From positions 248,001-312,000 of the forward strand of contig JBBMOL010000281.1 in assembly GCA_037954665.1 (NCBI GenBank): DNA of 64,000 bases. The letters run 5' to 3'. The position numbers and the translations under genes were made by a program. This DNA is from Laguncularia racemosa (lineage: Eukaryota; Streptophyta; Magnoliopsida; Myrtales; Combretaceae). The first letter of the stretch is position 1. The number at the start of each line of letters is the position of its first letter. Below, in pieces: positions 46,380-58,569 of the stretch. Under the pieces are notes generated by a model that was not told the DNA's origin, searched no databases, and saw nothing but the letters and a program-made list of their open reading frames with translations.

Positions 46380-49290
46380 GTTTGAGCTTAGATCTCTTAC
46401 TTTACAACCACAGTGTTAGTTGTTAAGATTTTTAATATGAGAAACAGAGCGAAGTTAAAAATAAAATAAAATAAAATTCTAAAATCCTATTACATGATTC
46501 ATACGTAACATGTAAAATAAAATAAAATCATAAAGTTTGCAGGAGAAATACATTTTCTTATAACGTGATACTGTCTCCTCCTGAAATGGAGTTCAAATAA
46601 GATTCATGACTCAATATGCCTTTTATAAAATTTATATTCACTACAAGAACTTTAAATATAGTCCCAATAATGATATCCATACACATGGTAGAAGGAACAT
46701 ATCATAATGTTTATATTGTTAAATAACTTGGATTATAAATAAGAATAACCTAAGGAAGCAAAAAAAAACGAGAAAAGTTTTATACTTTTTCTTTTTGTTG
46801 GTGTTCAAAAGCAATATATTATAGCATGTTGAATTCTCTTAAATAAGTTTTGATAATAACAAAAAAATCATAAGATATCTAATAGATCTGTTTTAAGTGT
46901 GTAGAAAAAAGTATTCATTCTTACAAACACTTTAGTAGATAGTGGTTTATAGATATTCTATCTAATAGTTAGTAAGACAATCCATTAGACGTTTTAGTTG
47001 ACACTTAAATAAACAATTTGATACTTCGGCTTGTAGAATGTATGCTTATATGATTCTTATCATTTTCAATACAAGCTAGATTTATTTGAAGCCCTAGCTC
47101 CACTAATTAAGTCTATTTGGGTAATGCACTTAATTCATTCCACACAAGAAGGATTAATAATCCATAGGGATTTTCTTTAAAGTTTGTTTATGAGCTTTCT
47201 AGGAAGTTTTTAATAGTTGTAGTAAAGTTCTCTTTTAAAGAGTTATAAAATTTATTTTATTAAGATGTTGGAAAGCTGGATCTAGATATTTAAATATTTA
47301 TTTTATCTCGACATAAATATCAACCAATGAAGAACAAGATAAAGATAAATATAAAAAATATAGTTTATCAGCTGAAGCTTATCTACATAAAGAGGGGTCT
47401 TTGATTTTCAAATTAAAGTTTGTTAAAGATTCAAATGAAGATAAATATCAACAATATCTAAATATCACAAGCAAAACCAGTTATATGATCAAGGAATTCA
47501 AAGTTTGAATTTTCATATAAGATTTTCAAATCTCACCAATATAGGGATATTAATCTTATTTGTGCAACAAAGAAGCTGTTGGAAGATTTTATGTATGTTT
47601 TGAAGTTTTCTATCAAAAAGGACGGAACAAGAAAAAATTATATAAACTCTAGATTTCAAGCTCAACATATGAGTGAACAGCAACAATTTTCTAAAGCTTT
47701 CTTTCATACTTACAAAAGATTACTAAGTAAGCTCACAGATACTTTAACAAACACTATGAACCACTTTTATAATTCTTTTTTTTTTTTTTTTGAGCTTAAA
47801 CTAGAGAATTCATATTTTCTCATTCTTATACAAACTCTTTTTACTTTTCATGTGAGGATTAGCTTAGAAAGTGAAGTTACAAAAGTCTTGTAGTCTATGT
47901 TTAGTCAAGTGGTGGGCTAGAAAGACTGCAAGAGCGTAATTTTTCTTTGTTATTGGATTAGTGCAATGACTAGTGTGAAAGATCGGATCCCCATCAGTGG
48001 AGCTAGAAGATAGGACTAACTCACGAGGAACCTCTATATATTTACGTCTTCTTTATCTTATTGCACATTAATTTTTGTCATTTTCTTTTTGCCTATCAGA
48101 TGCATTCTTTATTAGAAAAAGAAAATTGAAAAGTATTCTTTTAATTAAACTTTAATAAAAAGTTTGGAACAATTTCTAGTGCTTGTCCCTTTACCTTCTA
48201 AAAGCATTGTAGCATATTAGCTAAAGATAACAAATACTAATGAAAAAACTTTTCAATTGCTAAAGAGAATATTTATGGCAGACATTAGAATTAGCAAATT
48301 TCATATTGTTGTTTCCTTGTCTTAACTCAATGCATTTGTCTACTATTTATTAAGATTTTGATTTCATTATTTCAGAATGATTAATTCTAATTCCGAAATA
48401 AAATCGATAAATTTTACTATTCATTAAAATTTCCAGTCAATTAACTTGTTCTTATTAACCGTAGCATTGTGTGTGACCCTCTAGTTTTCTATATACAAAA
48501 GTAATGTTTATCAAAACACAAATCGAGTAATCATCTAATAACAATTATCAGCCATCCAATGTAATAGAAAGATTGCGAACTATAAATCACTATGAACTAA
48601 TTACTAAATAACTAAATCTCTTCATAAAAAATATCTAGATTAAATCATTGCATGCCATGTCCATGAGCTTATAAGTCACTCTTATTTCAACTAAGTGGCT
48701 TGAGATATCAACTCCTTAATTCAAGAGAGTGATGAATTCTATCTTGACTCATGACTATCCTATCTATATTTCATGTCGTACCTAATAACTGTATTATTTA
48801 CAATTAAAATCAAGATTGTATTTATCGACATCAACATTTCATACATAAGATATATGAATGTCTTAAGTTTAGGGATTATTTATACTCGTTCATATAGAGG
48901 AACCAATGACATTAAACATACGATATTCTCTATTAGTGGGTCGTGTCTAGTGTACCTATTTAACTTTTGAGCACCCAATTGTATTACTTTGATTTCTTTC
49001 TCTCGATCCAATGAAAATAACTTTAGTCATTAAATGTGTTGGTCTTAAATATCCAAGTCACCTCTAGATAATTTTCCAATAAAGGACAATTGTAGGTAAT
49101 AAGATATCATGTAATCCCATTGGTAATACACCCTTATTAATATTCTACATATACCCTAATTATCTATAGGACTTTATTGTAAAATATAAACAAGCAAAAA
49201 AGTATATATATACAACAAATACTTACCTTTTATCAAAATATTAGTATATACATTCAAAGTGTATTGGCACATTATGCATTAATTACAACA
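46380..49290 (-). repeat. 3' LTR of the copia element (contains an inserted LTR)
   Basis: It is homologous to 56600-58292 except for an extra 1.35 kb at 46827-48171. It ends ATTACAACA (TG..CA on the minus strand) next to the polypurine tract. Confidence 0.78.
46827..48171 (+). mobile_element. SIRE-like solo LTR inserted in the copia LTR
   Basis: It begins TGTTGAATTCTCTTAAATAAG (with TTTGATAATAACAAA) and ends TTTAATAAAAAGTTTGGAACA. The other copia LTR lacks this block. The start and end wording resembles LTRs of SIRE/Maximus-type copia elements. No target duplication is visible (TAGCA against ATTTC). Confidence 0.55.
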
Positions 49291-50034
49291 CTCCCACTAC
49301 ATTATTACCAAACACTATAGACTCTAATCCCTAAGCTCCTCATAGGAGTCTAATGTTTCTGTTGAGGTAAGGTCTTTGTGAGTAGATCTACAATATTTTC
49401 ATCTATTACTACTCTGCAAACCAACACATCACCACTCTAAGCTATCTCTTTGAGGATGTGAAACTTCTAGTGCATATGTTTAAACCTTTGGTGAGACCTT
49501 AGTTCCTTAGGTTAAGCTATAATTACATTATCATCACAATATAATGTAATTAGATCAACAACACTTGGAACCACTCTTAACTTGAAAATAAAGTTTTTGA
49601 TCCTAACTATTTTTTTAGCTACTTTTGAAGTCACAATGTGCTTGGACTTTAACATAAAATTTGCTACAGTCTCTTTTTTGGAATTCCTTTAACAAAAAGC
49701 TATGCTATTTAGGTAAAACATATAACCTAACTATGATTTCAAATCATCTTGATTTACCCAAAAACTAGCGTCGATATATCCTTTAACAATGAATTCCCCA
49801 TCTCCTTCATAGAATAAGAACAAATCCTTTGTTTTTCTTAGATACTTGAGAATAGTCTTAACTACAGCCTAGTAACACTCACTTAAATCAACTTGATGTT
49901 TACTCATCATGCTTACAGCATAAGAGATGTATAAGCACATACATATCATGGCATAAATTATAGATTCAATTGCTAAAGCATATTATACTTTGTCCATTTT
50001 ATCTTTCTCCACTTGTATATTATGACACATTACC
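49291..50034 (-). pseudogene. Copia RT C-terminus and RNase H
   Basis: The minus strand reads IESIIYAMICMCLYISYAVS, then SECY*AVVKTILKYLRKTKD, FIVKGYIDASF, SKKETVANFML, KIVRIKNFIFKL, TLYCDDNVIIA, KELRSHQRFKH and NIVDLLTKTLPQ, the full order of a copia RNase H. The frame joins across the LINE insertion to 55991. A few TAG/TAA stops. Confidence 0.88.
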
Positions 50035-50036
50035 TT
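50020..50036. repeat. Target-site duplication of the LINE, left copy
   Basis: TTATGACACATTACCTT, identical to 55976-55992. The last TT may belong to the poly(T) run, so the minimum length is 15 bp. Confidence 0.95.
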
Positions 50037-50229
50037 TTTTTTTTTTTTTTTTCAGAAAAAGCCAATATGGCTATTGTATTTATTAATAGCGTCAAAAGTC
50101 CTTACAGAGAGCAGTATTTGAAAATACTGTACAAAAGGTATTCTCCCAGATGGAAGATGTATACAAAAACTGTAAGTAAGATGACAAAAGGAAACTATCA
50201 ACTTCTAATGTATGGACACCCAGAAAGAT

Positions 50230-53200
50230 CTAAACGGTAGATACCTCTGAGTCTACTGGGGAGATCTTGCCATGCACAATATTGGTATTATCAAGTTGAG
50301 TTGCATAATGAGAAAGACCTGCCGCTAAAGCATTTGCTTCACGGTACACATAAACAACGGATGTCGATAGTAATTGCATCAGGTTTTTTGCCTCCGTTAT
50401 TTTGGGGGACAGTTGCCACGGACACTCTACTCCGTCTTGAAGGTAAGACACAAGTGACATATTGCTGGTTTGAATCTGTATTGGGGAGATATTATTGGTA
50501 GCACATGAGCGTAGGCCAAAATGAATACCCTCCAAATCCGTGGATAATGCCTTTGATGTATCCATTACACATTTCATTTCTGAATGTATAAACAAGCCAT
50601 CATTCCGTCTCAAAACGTAAGCCCAAGCCGCTCTATCTGAAGTTGATGAACCAGCGGAGTTGATGACATAACCTGATGTAGGCTTTAACCATTTGATAAT
50701 TAGTCTTCTATTCACCTTCACCTCTAAAGTGGTTGCAAATTGGTGTTTGATAGCATCAGCTTCTTGCATGAAACTCGCTTTGGGAGAGTAGGATCTAAGA
50801 GTTAAGACCAGTTGATCCTTAACCTGGTAGAAAAGGGTTCTAATTGAAGTTGTGTGACCTTCAAAAACCATTCTGTTTCTAGCCTTCCATAGTTCCCAGC
50901 AGGTAAAGGCCGGTGTTAACTGGCATAATAAGCTAAACACTGTGCCCTTTGGATGCATTTGAAACCAACTTTGTACCATATTCCACAAACCAGCAACCGG
51001 AGAGATATGGATATCTAACCAGCTAGCCATAAGAAACCATAGATCATTAGCTACTTTGCATTTGAGAAAAAGGTGTTGTATGGATTCCAGCACACTCAAA
51101 CACAATGGGCACCGAGAGGGATTCTGGAGGAAACCAAAGCCGCAAAGTATCTCCAGAAATGCATATAGCTTGTTAAATAAACGCCACATGAATATGCGAA
51201 TCCGAAGAGGCAAAAAACGGTGTTTTAGCTTATCAAAAAATTGAATAGAATGTTGCCTTGGCCTAACCAATTCATGCAGTTTTATAGCTAAATGCGCCGG
51301 TAACAGATGGCATCCATATACGATGGTTGCCTTGTAAACATGTATTCTGTTCTGCAACATCTTGTATAGCTTGAATACGCCGCCAAGAAGTACCTTTCCT
51401 TGATGTTTCCGATAAGGAGCCAATGAAATTTGCCTAAAGACTCTTGCCTTGTTTAAGTTTCCACCATAGCTTCAGTGAGGCAGCTGTGATCATTGAGGAG
51501 AAATCTCGGATTCCAAGGCCATTTTCATTCGATGGAAAAGTGATTCTATGCCAAGCTCTCCAATTTTTATTTTTACCATAGTCTGAAGATCCCCATAAAA
51601 ATTCTTGGCATCTATGTTCAAGCTTCCTTATCACCGATTTAGGAGGCTGAATAGCAGTGAGCGTGTGGATTGGAATAGCTTGCAAAACATGGCGAATGAG
51701 AATTAGTCTTCCTCTAGGCGATAAGATCTTGGTGGACCAATGGCCAAGTTTCGTTCATAGCTATCGATCAGGTGTGAGAAATAACATTCTCGTACTCTAC
51801 CCCTGTAGAGTTGGCATCCTAAATATTGAAAGGGAAATGAACTTCCAGGAATACGAAGAGAAGTCGAGACTTGTTGGATATATATTGGGGGGCGATTGTT
51901 GGGGAGAATGAAGAAGCTCTTGTCCTTGTTGATTTTTTGTCCAGAACCCAATTCATAATCAGAAAGGAATCTATTTAGGTGTTGTAAGGACCTTTTATCT
52001 CCACGAGTGAACACCAAGATATCATCTGCAAAGCTTAGGTGTGTTACTTTGACTGAATTTGATGCTGGAGTATGAAATGGGAGTATTTGTCCTGTCTCTT
52101 CAAGATTTTTAAGTTCACGAGATAGGGCTTCCGAAGCTAACAAGAAGAGATATGGAGATAGTGGATCCCCTTGTTTGATACCTCTAGATGCTTGGAAGAA
52201 ACCAACTGGACCTCTGTTCAATATAATCGAAAACCAGGCAGCTCTTAGATTTCCAAGGATGAGTGATACGAAATGATGTGCAAAGCCAAATTTTATCATT
52301 AAATTCTAGAGGAATGATCATGAGACCCGATCAAAAGCTTTCATCATATCCATCTTGATTATTAGATTTCCGCCTCTTGAGGGATGTTCCAAGAATTGGG
52401 CAAGATCTTTAGCAAGGAGTATGTTCTCTGTGATATCACGACTACTCAGAAAGGTCGACTGCTCCGGTGAGATTATCGATGGTAAAACTGACTTCAATCT
52501 TTCCGTTAGTACCTTTGTGAAAATTTTGTTCAAGAAATTGCAGAGGCTTATTGGTCTATAATCCGCGAATGATGTTGTAGAGTGCTTTTTAGGCAGAAGT
52601 ACAATCAGAGTGCTTGCAACTGCCCTGGGAGTCGGAGTACCAACCATAAAGTCTTGAGTAGCAGCTAAGAGATCTTGTTCTATTATGTCCCAACAAGAGC
52701 GATAGAAAAAGCCCCCGTAACCATCAACTCCAGGTGAGCTATCCGCGTCTAATCCAAAAACAGCCAGTTTTAGTTCCGGGCCGTCAATAGGACGCAACAA
52801 TGATCTATCGTCTTCGATGGTAATTAAATTTGGGATGTTAGCAAGCAACCTATTCTCGGCTCCAGCATCATCATCAACTTGCTTTTGCCGTAAAAGGTTG
52901 GTAAAAAATTGGATAGCTTCTGCTTCCAATTCAGTAGGGGATGAGATCCAATCGCCACTTCCATTTCTGACCTTATGTATCGTTATTTTGGAACGACAGT
53001 CTGCGACAAAGGAATGGAATAAAGTGGAATTTTCATCGCCATCCCTGAACCATTTTATCTTTGATTTCTGTTGCATATAGTCTGTGTGCTCCTGAGACGT
53101 GAGAAAAGGTTTGATTTCGACCTCTCCAAATTAAGTCTGTCCTCCACTGCTCCAGTCTCTTCATACAACTGTTCTAGATTGGAAACCTAGGCTTCAGCAT

Positions 53201-54096
53201 CCTTCAGATTGCGGAAAACATCACCAAAATGTTGTTTATTCCAATCCTTGAGCCTAGACTTGAGTCGCCTAAGTTTAAGTGAGAAAGCTAGCATGCTATA
53301 TGAATTTGTAGGTTGAGACCAGTTTTCCTTTATGATATCAAATAGCTCCTGTCCTCGCAGCCACATCTTCTGGAACCAAAACAAACTTGGCTTGGATGAT
53401 GCCTCCTTCTGATATTGGAGTAGGATAGGACAGTGATCTGAAGAAGATCTATTCAAATGCTGAATAGAGTTGACCTGAATCGTGGAGATCTAATCCGTGG
53501 AGAACAGCAAACGATCAAGCTTCTTGAATACTGTATCATTTGATCTAACTCCTTGCCAAGTGAACTCATTCCCCACAGTTGGAAGCTCAATAAGGTTGCA
53601 CGCAGTTATGCAATTATTGAAGTCAGATATCGCCCCTTGATTAGGAGTGAGTTTCCTTTATATTCATCCACTGCACGGATGACATTAAAGTCTCCACCTA
53701 TTAGCCATGGCATACCATGAGAAGAACTGGAGAGATTCTGCATCATTGACCATAAACCCAACCTGCCCTGTGTAGTGGAGGAAGCATAAACTACAGATAT
53801 CAAAATTGTGGTGGGCAGATGATGATGGATTACCTCAATGTTAATACCTACTCATGATCAGTTACAGATAACACAGAAAATTCGTTGGAGATAAAAATCC
53901 AAATTTTTTTATTAGCAGAAGAGAGGGTTGTAGCAAGATTAAATTTATTCCTCAACGCATGGAGAACAGCAATATTTGCCATCGGCTCTAGGAGGGCAAC
54001 TAGTGATAGTTTATGGGATTGTATTAGAAACTTAAGACGACGCTGAGATGCCTTGTTAGCAATCCCACGCACATTCCAGAAAAGCATACTTATCAT
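50230..54096 (-). pseudogene. LINE ORF2: endonuclease, reverse transcriptase, zinc finger, RNase H
   Basis: ORF2 starts MISMLFWNVRGIANKASQRR at 54096. The APE-type endonuclease shows LLEP, GGDFNVI (53.7 kb) and SSDHCPIL (53.44 kb). RT runs from 53076 to 51703 in one frame with two stops: SSPGVDGYGGFFY, YRPISLCNFLNKIFTKVL, KMDMMKAFDRVS, GIKQGDPLSPYLF and the active site FADDILVF. The frame 50230-51423 (397 codons, intact) has the zf-RVT motif CPLCLSVLESIQHLFLKC and a plant-type RNase H domain (about 50268-50700). At least five frame changes lie elsewhere. The enzyme would nick DNA and copy its RNA at the target. Confidence 0.92.
50268..50700 (-). other. LINE RNase H domain with substituted catalytic residues
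   Basis: Within the intact 397-codon frame the RVT_3 fold is readable (INSAGSS, TDLEGIHFGL, IQTSNMSLV, YREANALAAGLS). Aligned by eye with family motifs (NTDGS, AEL, ESDS, REANxxADxL), the four acidic positions read Ala, Asp, Asn and Ala. Confidence 0.6.
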
Positions 54097-55914
54097 TTAG
54101 AAAGAGGGGTGTTTAGGGTCACCAGAGATCCTCGCAGAGCGGTGAGGATTTGCTTGACAGAAAGTGATCTTCTTTGTTGGGCTAAGAGGTTGTCCGGGTT
54201 TTTTAATTGTGGTGGCTTCATCATCTGATCGTGTCAAGCGAGGAGGCATTCTAGGCGACAAGGCGTCTTCAGATACATCAGGAGGTTCCCTTAAATTCTG
54301 ATCATAGTCTGTTTCCTCATCCACTTGATCATTATTATCAGCAAGCACATTAAAACGAGAGGATGTTGTCACCAGTAGAACAGTAGATATATTCGGTAAT
54401 TCCACATACAGAGATGCAATAGTAGTTGTGATATTTTCCGATGAAGAATTAGGATCCATTTGCAAGGGAGTTGTTACCTGAGATGATGTTGGAGCAGCTA
54501 GTATCATATTCACTTTACTAGGGCCATTATGCCGAAGTCCTTGATTAGAGTGTACGGCTGCAACTTCATCTGATCTTCCTTTGGTAACATCCTCTGTAAC
54601 AGAGGACTTTATGGTAGTGTTCTCTTGAGCTGGGCGGTCCAAACTTAGCATATCCTCATTCTCAACCGGTTCCGACATTTTTCCATTGGATTTTTCCATG
54701 AACTGATTTTTCGATATCAGCATTCCATCAGAGGACTTATCTAAATTAGATTATACAGCTCCAACTTCATTTAATCTTCCTTTGGCAGAATCCTCTGTAA
54801 CAGAGGACATTAAGGTATTGTTCTCAAAAATTGGCTTGTCCACATTCTCAGCTGGTTCCGACTCTTTATCCTTGGACTTTTTTGTGAACAGGTTTGCAGA
54901 TACTAGCATTCCATCAGAGAGTTTATCATCAGATGCAGGCAATTTATTAGCTTGTTTATCAAGGGTATCCATGGATGTGACAGCTTTGTCGGTATTCTGA
55001 AACCCAGATGAGGAAAGGGGTTTTTCCGATACATGGTTTGTTTTCCAGGAATTAGCTGGATGGCTTGTTTTAACCTCGGCTACCCTGGTACTCTTAGGTA
55101 TAGTAATAGCTGCTTTTGGTCTCCAATTGCGACAATTATCGGCCGCGTGGCCAACAGTGTTACATAGACGACAATAGGAGGGGAGGTCTTCATAAAGCAC
55201 CTTCTGAAAGTATATCTCATCACCTTCTCCCAATCGAAGACATGTTAGTAGATCTGTTAGGAGATCAACTTCGATACAAATGCGGGCTACAGAAGGCCGA
55301 GTTTTCCTCTTTGTAGCTTCGTCAAGTTTGAGAGGCGTACCTATCATCAGGGCCAAACGACGCAAGTAGCGTTCTTCAAACAAATGAATCGGAAGTTTTT
55401 CTAAAGAAACCCAAACTGGAACTAGGGATGATTCCTTGTCTGGACGAAAAAAGGGTGTCCATTTGAGGACTCTCATCACATATGAATCCATGGTCCATAC
55501 GGCTCTGATCCAACACCGCTGGTAGTCTTCGTCTAAATCGAAGTTGATGAGGATGCGTCAAAAATCAATAGCTCCAATGGAGAAACCCCCTTTGAAACCA
55601 ATTCTGTCAAATTCCTTTTTCAGATAGTCCATCTTCGGTCTTCCCTTTGATAATTTTCCGATTAAGGCTAGGCGGAATGGTTTTGCGAGTTGCTCACTTT
55701 CGACTTTGGTGATGATGAAGGTAGGCTCTCCTTTGTAGACAGTGGGCATGGATGTCATGTTGAATTCTGAAGGTAGTGTTGCAAAGGGAGCAGGAGCGGA
55801 GGGTCGTCCACGAAGGGCTGTGGCATATGACGGAGCCGCAGTGGGCGGAACCGTCTGAGGCGGCAGGATGCCGCCTATCATAGATGCGGCGGCGGCGATT
55901 TGGGCGGGGGGCAA
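54097..55914 (-). pseudogene. LINE ORF1 (DUF4283 and zinc knuckle)
   Basis: A single reading frame of about 605 codons has only two internal stops (TGA at about 55558, TAA near 54748). The upstream part codes an Ala/Pro-rich start and a DUF4283-like domain (FRLALIGKLSKGRPKMDYL, later WTPFFRPDKESSLVPVWVSL and LPIHLFEERYL). A CCHC knuckle, CRLCNTVGHAADNC, lies at about 55130-55172. The C-terminal third is low in complexity with a duplicated segment of about 60 residues. No ATG opens the frame before residue 12; an in-frame TAG lies just upstream, so the start is either MIGG or lost. ORF1 proteins bind the LINE RNA. Its stop TAA abuts the ORF2 ATG. Confidence 0.88.
54530..54930. repeat. Tandem duplication in LINE ORF1
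   Basis: Two segments of about 190-200 bp share TTCCTTTGG..ATCCTCTGTAACAGAGGAC, GGTTCCGAC and CATTCCATCAGAG (near 54577-54731 and 54777-54920). In the protein, SDGMLVS..SSVTED..KGR..EVGAV is followed by SDGMLIS..SSVTED..KGR..EVAAV. Confidence 0.85.
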
Positions 55915-55975
55915 GAAACCCTAGTAGTTCTTATTTATGTTGATGACATCTTCGGTAAATGATATTATATTACTT

Positions 55976-55992
55976 TTATGACACATTACCTT
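55976..55992. repeat. Target-site duplication of the LINE, right copy
   Basis: Identical to 50020-50036. It marks the 5' end of the LINE. Confidence 0.95.
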
Positions 55993-56310
55993 AGACGTAC
56001 ATAATGCGGCATAACCAAAAATCATCTCTTGAAATTTTGCAAATTGGATCTATTCTATACCTTATCGATGTATGTGCTTTGACTTAGCTAAAGCAACCTT
56101 CTAGGTCTATCTCACTATATTTTAATTCATAAGATATAGGTTAGTTCTCCTAAATCTTTCATGAAAAAGCATTTACCTAATTAACTAAGCCTTGGTAGAT
56201 GCTAAGATAGGCACATCATTTTCAATAAGAAGAATATCATCAACATATAAAATTAAGAACATTATTGCACTACTAGTCACCTTCTTTCCTTGACTACTTC
56301 ATTGAATCTC
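55991..56310 (-). pseudogene. Copia reverse transcriptase, active-site part
   Basis: The minus strand shows KKVTSSAIMFLILYVDDILL near 56.25 kb, the copia YVDDI motif, then FGYAALCTSKVMCHNIQ near 56.0 kb, continuing into the part at 50034. The N-terminal RT and everything before it are deleted at about 56.3 kb. Confidence 0.85.
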
Positions 56311-56599
56311 AAATTGTAACTCTAAACAACTTGTTTTAATATGGATCAGCAAATACAGAGGTCATAAAATTGTCAGCAGAATTTATTTAAACCATTAAAA
56401 GAGTATTCATGAAAGCTCGACTAAACGACAAGTCAATGAAATACATTCGTTTGCTTGACGCTTTTATCATATGTCAAAAGAGAAACAATTGTGAACTGAC
56501 ATATTGAAACATATCCGACGGACTTACGTTGGCCACTTTTCTAATATTGCTTTTGATTCTAAAAACTTAGTAGCCATGTTTCAAAATTATTGTATATAG

Positions 56600-58292
56600 T
56601 GAAACAAGCTAAAATTAATCCCTTAGTATCAAGATTGCAAACAACTAACTATAAAAAATTCTAGGTTAATGTCAAAAACATTTTACATGTACACAAGTTG
56701 CTCTACTACCATTTTTGGTTTTATAGTATGAGAATTTCAGTAAAATTAAAAAAAAATCTATAAAAACCTATCACAAGATCTATGTATGACATGTAGAATA
56801 AAATAAAATAAAATAAAATTATAAAATTTAAAAGAAAAATACGTTTTTTTCATTAGATAATATCGTCTCCTCTTAAAGATGAAGTTCAAATGAGACGCGT
56901 AACTCAATCTACCTTTTTATGTAAACTTCAAATGTAGTTTTCTTAATGGTATCTACACACACGGTTGAAGAAACCTATCCTAAACCGTATATTGCTAATT
57001 GTATTAGGAAAAAGGATTATTTTTCTTTATAAGGAAGCAAAAATAAAAGAGAAAAATCCCATACCTTTCTTTTTCTTTCGTTGGAGTTCAAAGCAATATA
57101 TAAAAGCAAAACTCAATTTCCTATGTCTGTCCCTTTACCTTCTAAAAGCATTATAGCATATTAGCTAAAGATAATAAATAATAATGAAAAACTTTTCAAT
57201 TGCATATTTATGGTAGACGTTGGAATTTGTAAATTCCATTTACTTTCATTCCACTGTCGGATAAAAGCAATCACCAACATATTGCCTTTTCCTTGTCTTA
57301 TCTCAATTCATTTGACCACTATCAATTATGCTTCCAATTTTATTATTTTGGAATAATTAATTCTAATCCTAAAATTAAATTAAGTCGATTAAACTATTCC
57401 TATTAATCATGCTATTGCATATTATCCTTTAGGTTTCTATAACCAAAAGTAAAGTTTATCCAAATACAAATCAAGTTAATCATATAGTAACAACTACTAA
57501 CCAACCAATATAATAAAAAGGTTGTGAACCACAAACTACTATGAACTGATTATTGTATAATTAAATCTTTTCATCATAGATATCCTAATTAAACCATTAC
57601 TTGCCATATCATCAATGTTCAGTCTTTTATTTGGTTTCTAAAATAAATTAGACTCAATAAAACTTTTTGTGGACATGGGCAATGAGTTACTCTTATTTCA
57701 ACCAAGTGGCATTGGATATCGACTCCCTCGTCCAAAAGAGTGATGAATTTTATCTTGATTCGTCATTATCATCTCCATATCTTATGTTGTATCCGATAAC
57801 CATAGTATTTATAATCAAAATTAGGATTATGTTTAACAGCGGGATAAATGATGGTCTCATTTCTCATTATTATTTACATTTGTTCATATAGAAGAGGAAC
57901 TAATCATGTTAAACATGCGGTACTCTCTATTAGCAAGTCGTTTCTAGTGTATCCATTTAACTTTTGGGCAGTCACTTATATAACTTGGATCTTTTCCCCT
58001 TAATTTAATGAGAATAACCTTAGTCATATAGTGTGTTAGTCTTAAATATTCATGTCCCCTCTTAATAATTTTCCAACCAAAGACAATTTTTGATAATAAG
58101 ATATTATGAAATCCCACTAATAGTACACCTTGTTATTATTTCATACATGCTCTAATGATTTATGAAACTATTGTAAAATATGTACAAGTAAAAAAGTATT
58201 ATATATATATATATATAATAAATATTTACTTTTTATTAAAATATTAATAAATACATAAAAATGTCTTGATACATTGCACACCAATTGCAGCA
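56600..58292 (-). repeat. 5' LTR of the copia element
   Basis: It is homologous to 46380-49290 without that copy's insertion, and ends CCAATTGCAGCA. A (TA)n run lies at 58200-58217. Between 56.3 and 56.6 kb the copia internal part is missing, and no primer site is readable. Confidence 0.75.
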
Positions 58293-58569
58293 TTAGTATC
58301 ATAGGGATCCTTAATCGCTGCTTTAGTTTGCCTCCAATTCGTGTCTCCTTCCTTCCATGATCTCCTCAACCAAACGTTAAATGTATTAAAATCCTCCATC
58401 ATAAAAATACTATTGAGGTCTAGGCATTCTTACCTTTTTACAAACATCATAAAAACCAAGAGAATCTCTTAATCACTGTTCTTCAATGTAGCTTTCTTGA
58501 TTTCCTTGTACAAATCATTATACACCAATCAAAATACATTTATAATAAAATAATCTAAATCAAGAATCA

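Larger units (their letters stand above)
50035..55975 (-). mobile_element. L1-type LINE with poly(A) tail and target duplication
   Basis: A 5.9-kb non-LTR element sits in copia pol. On the + strand it starts with 18 T (50035-50052, the poly(A) tail) and is flanked by TTATGACACATTACCTT at 50020-50036 and 55976-55992. It encodes ORF1 (zinc knuckle) and ORF2 (endonuclease, RT, zinc finger, RNase H) on the minus strand. Removing it and one duplication restores the copia reading frame. Near full length, but ORF2 is frameshifted. Confidence 0.96.
46380..58292 (-). mobile_element. Ty1/copia element remnant, interrupted by a LINE and a second LTR
   Basis: Diverged direct repeats at about 46380-49290 and 56600-58292 are the LTRs (shared GTCCCTTTACCTTCTAAAAG and the stretch around AACCAAAAGTAA/TACAAAAGTAA). 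Right of the left LTR, minus-strand AGTGGGAG next to TGTTG is a copia polypurine tract. Pol runs from there to about 56300 on the minus strand; gag, protease, integrase and the N-terminal RT are missing. Confidence 0.8.

Noticed and set aside
47579..47893. 104-codon open frame on +
   Set aside because: It sits in the SIRE-like LTR and has a poly(T)-derived Phe run; no domain.
52355..53080. Open frames on + across the LINE RT
   Set aside because: Antisense shadows of the RT domain, which reads clearly on the minus strand.
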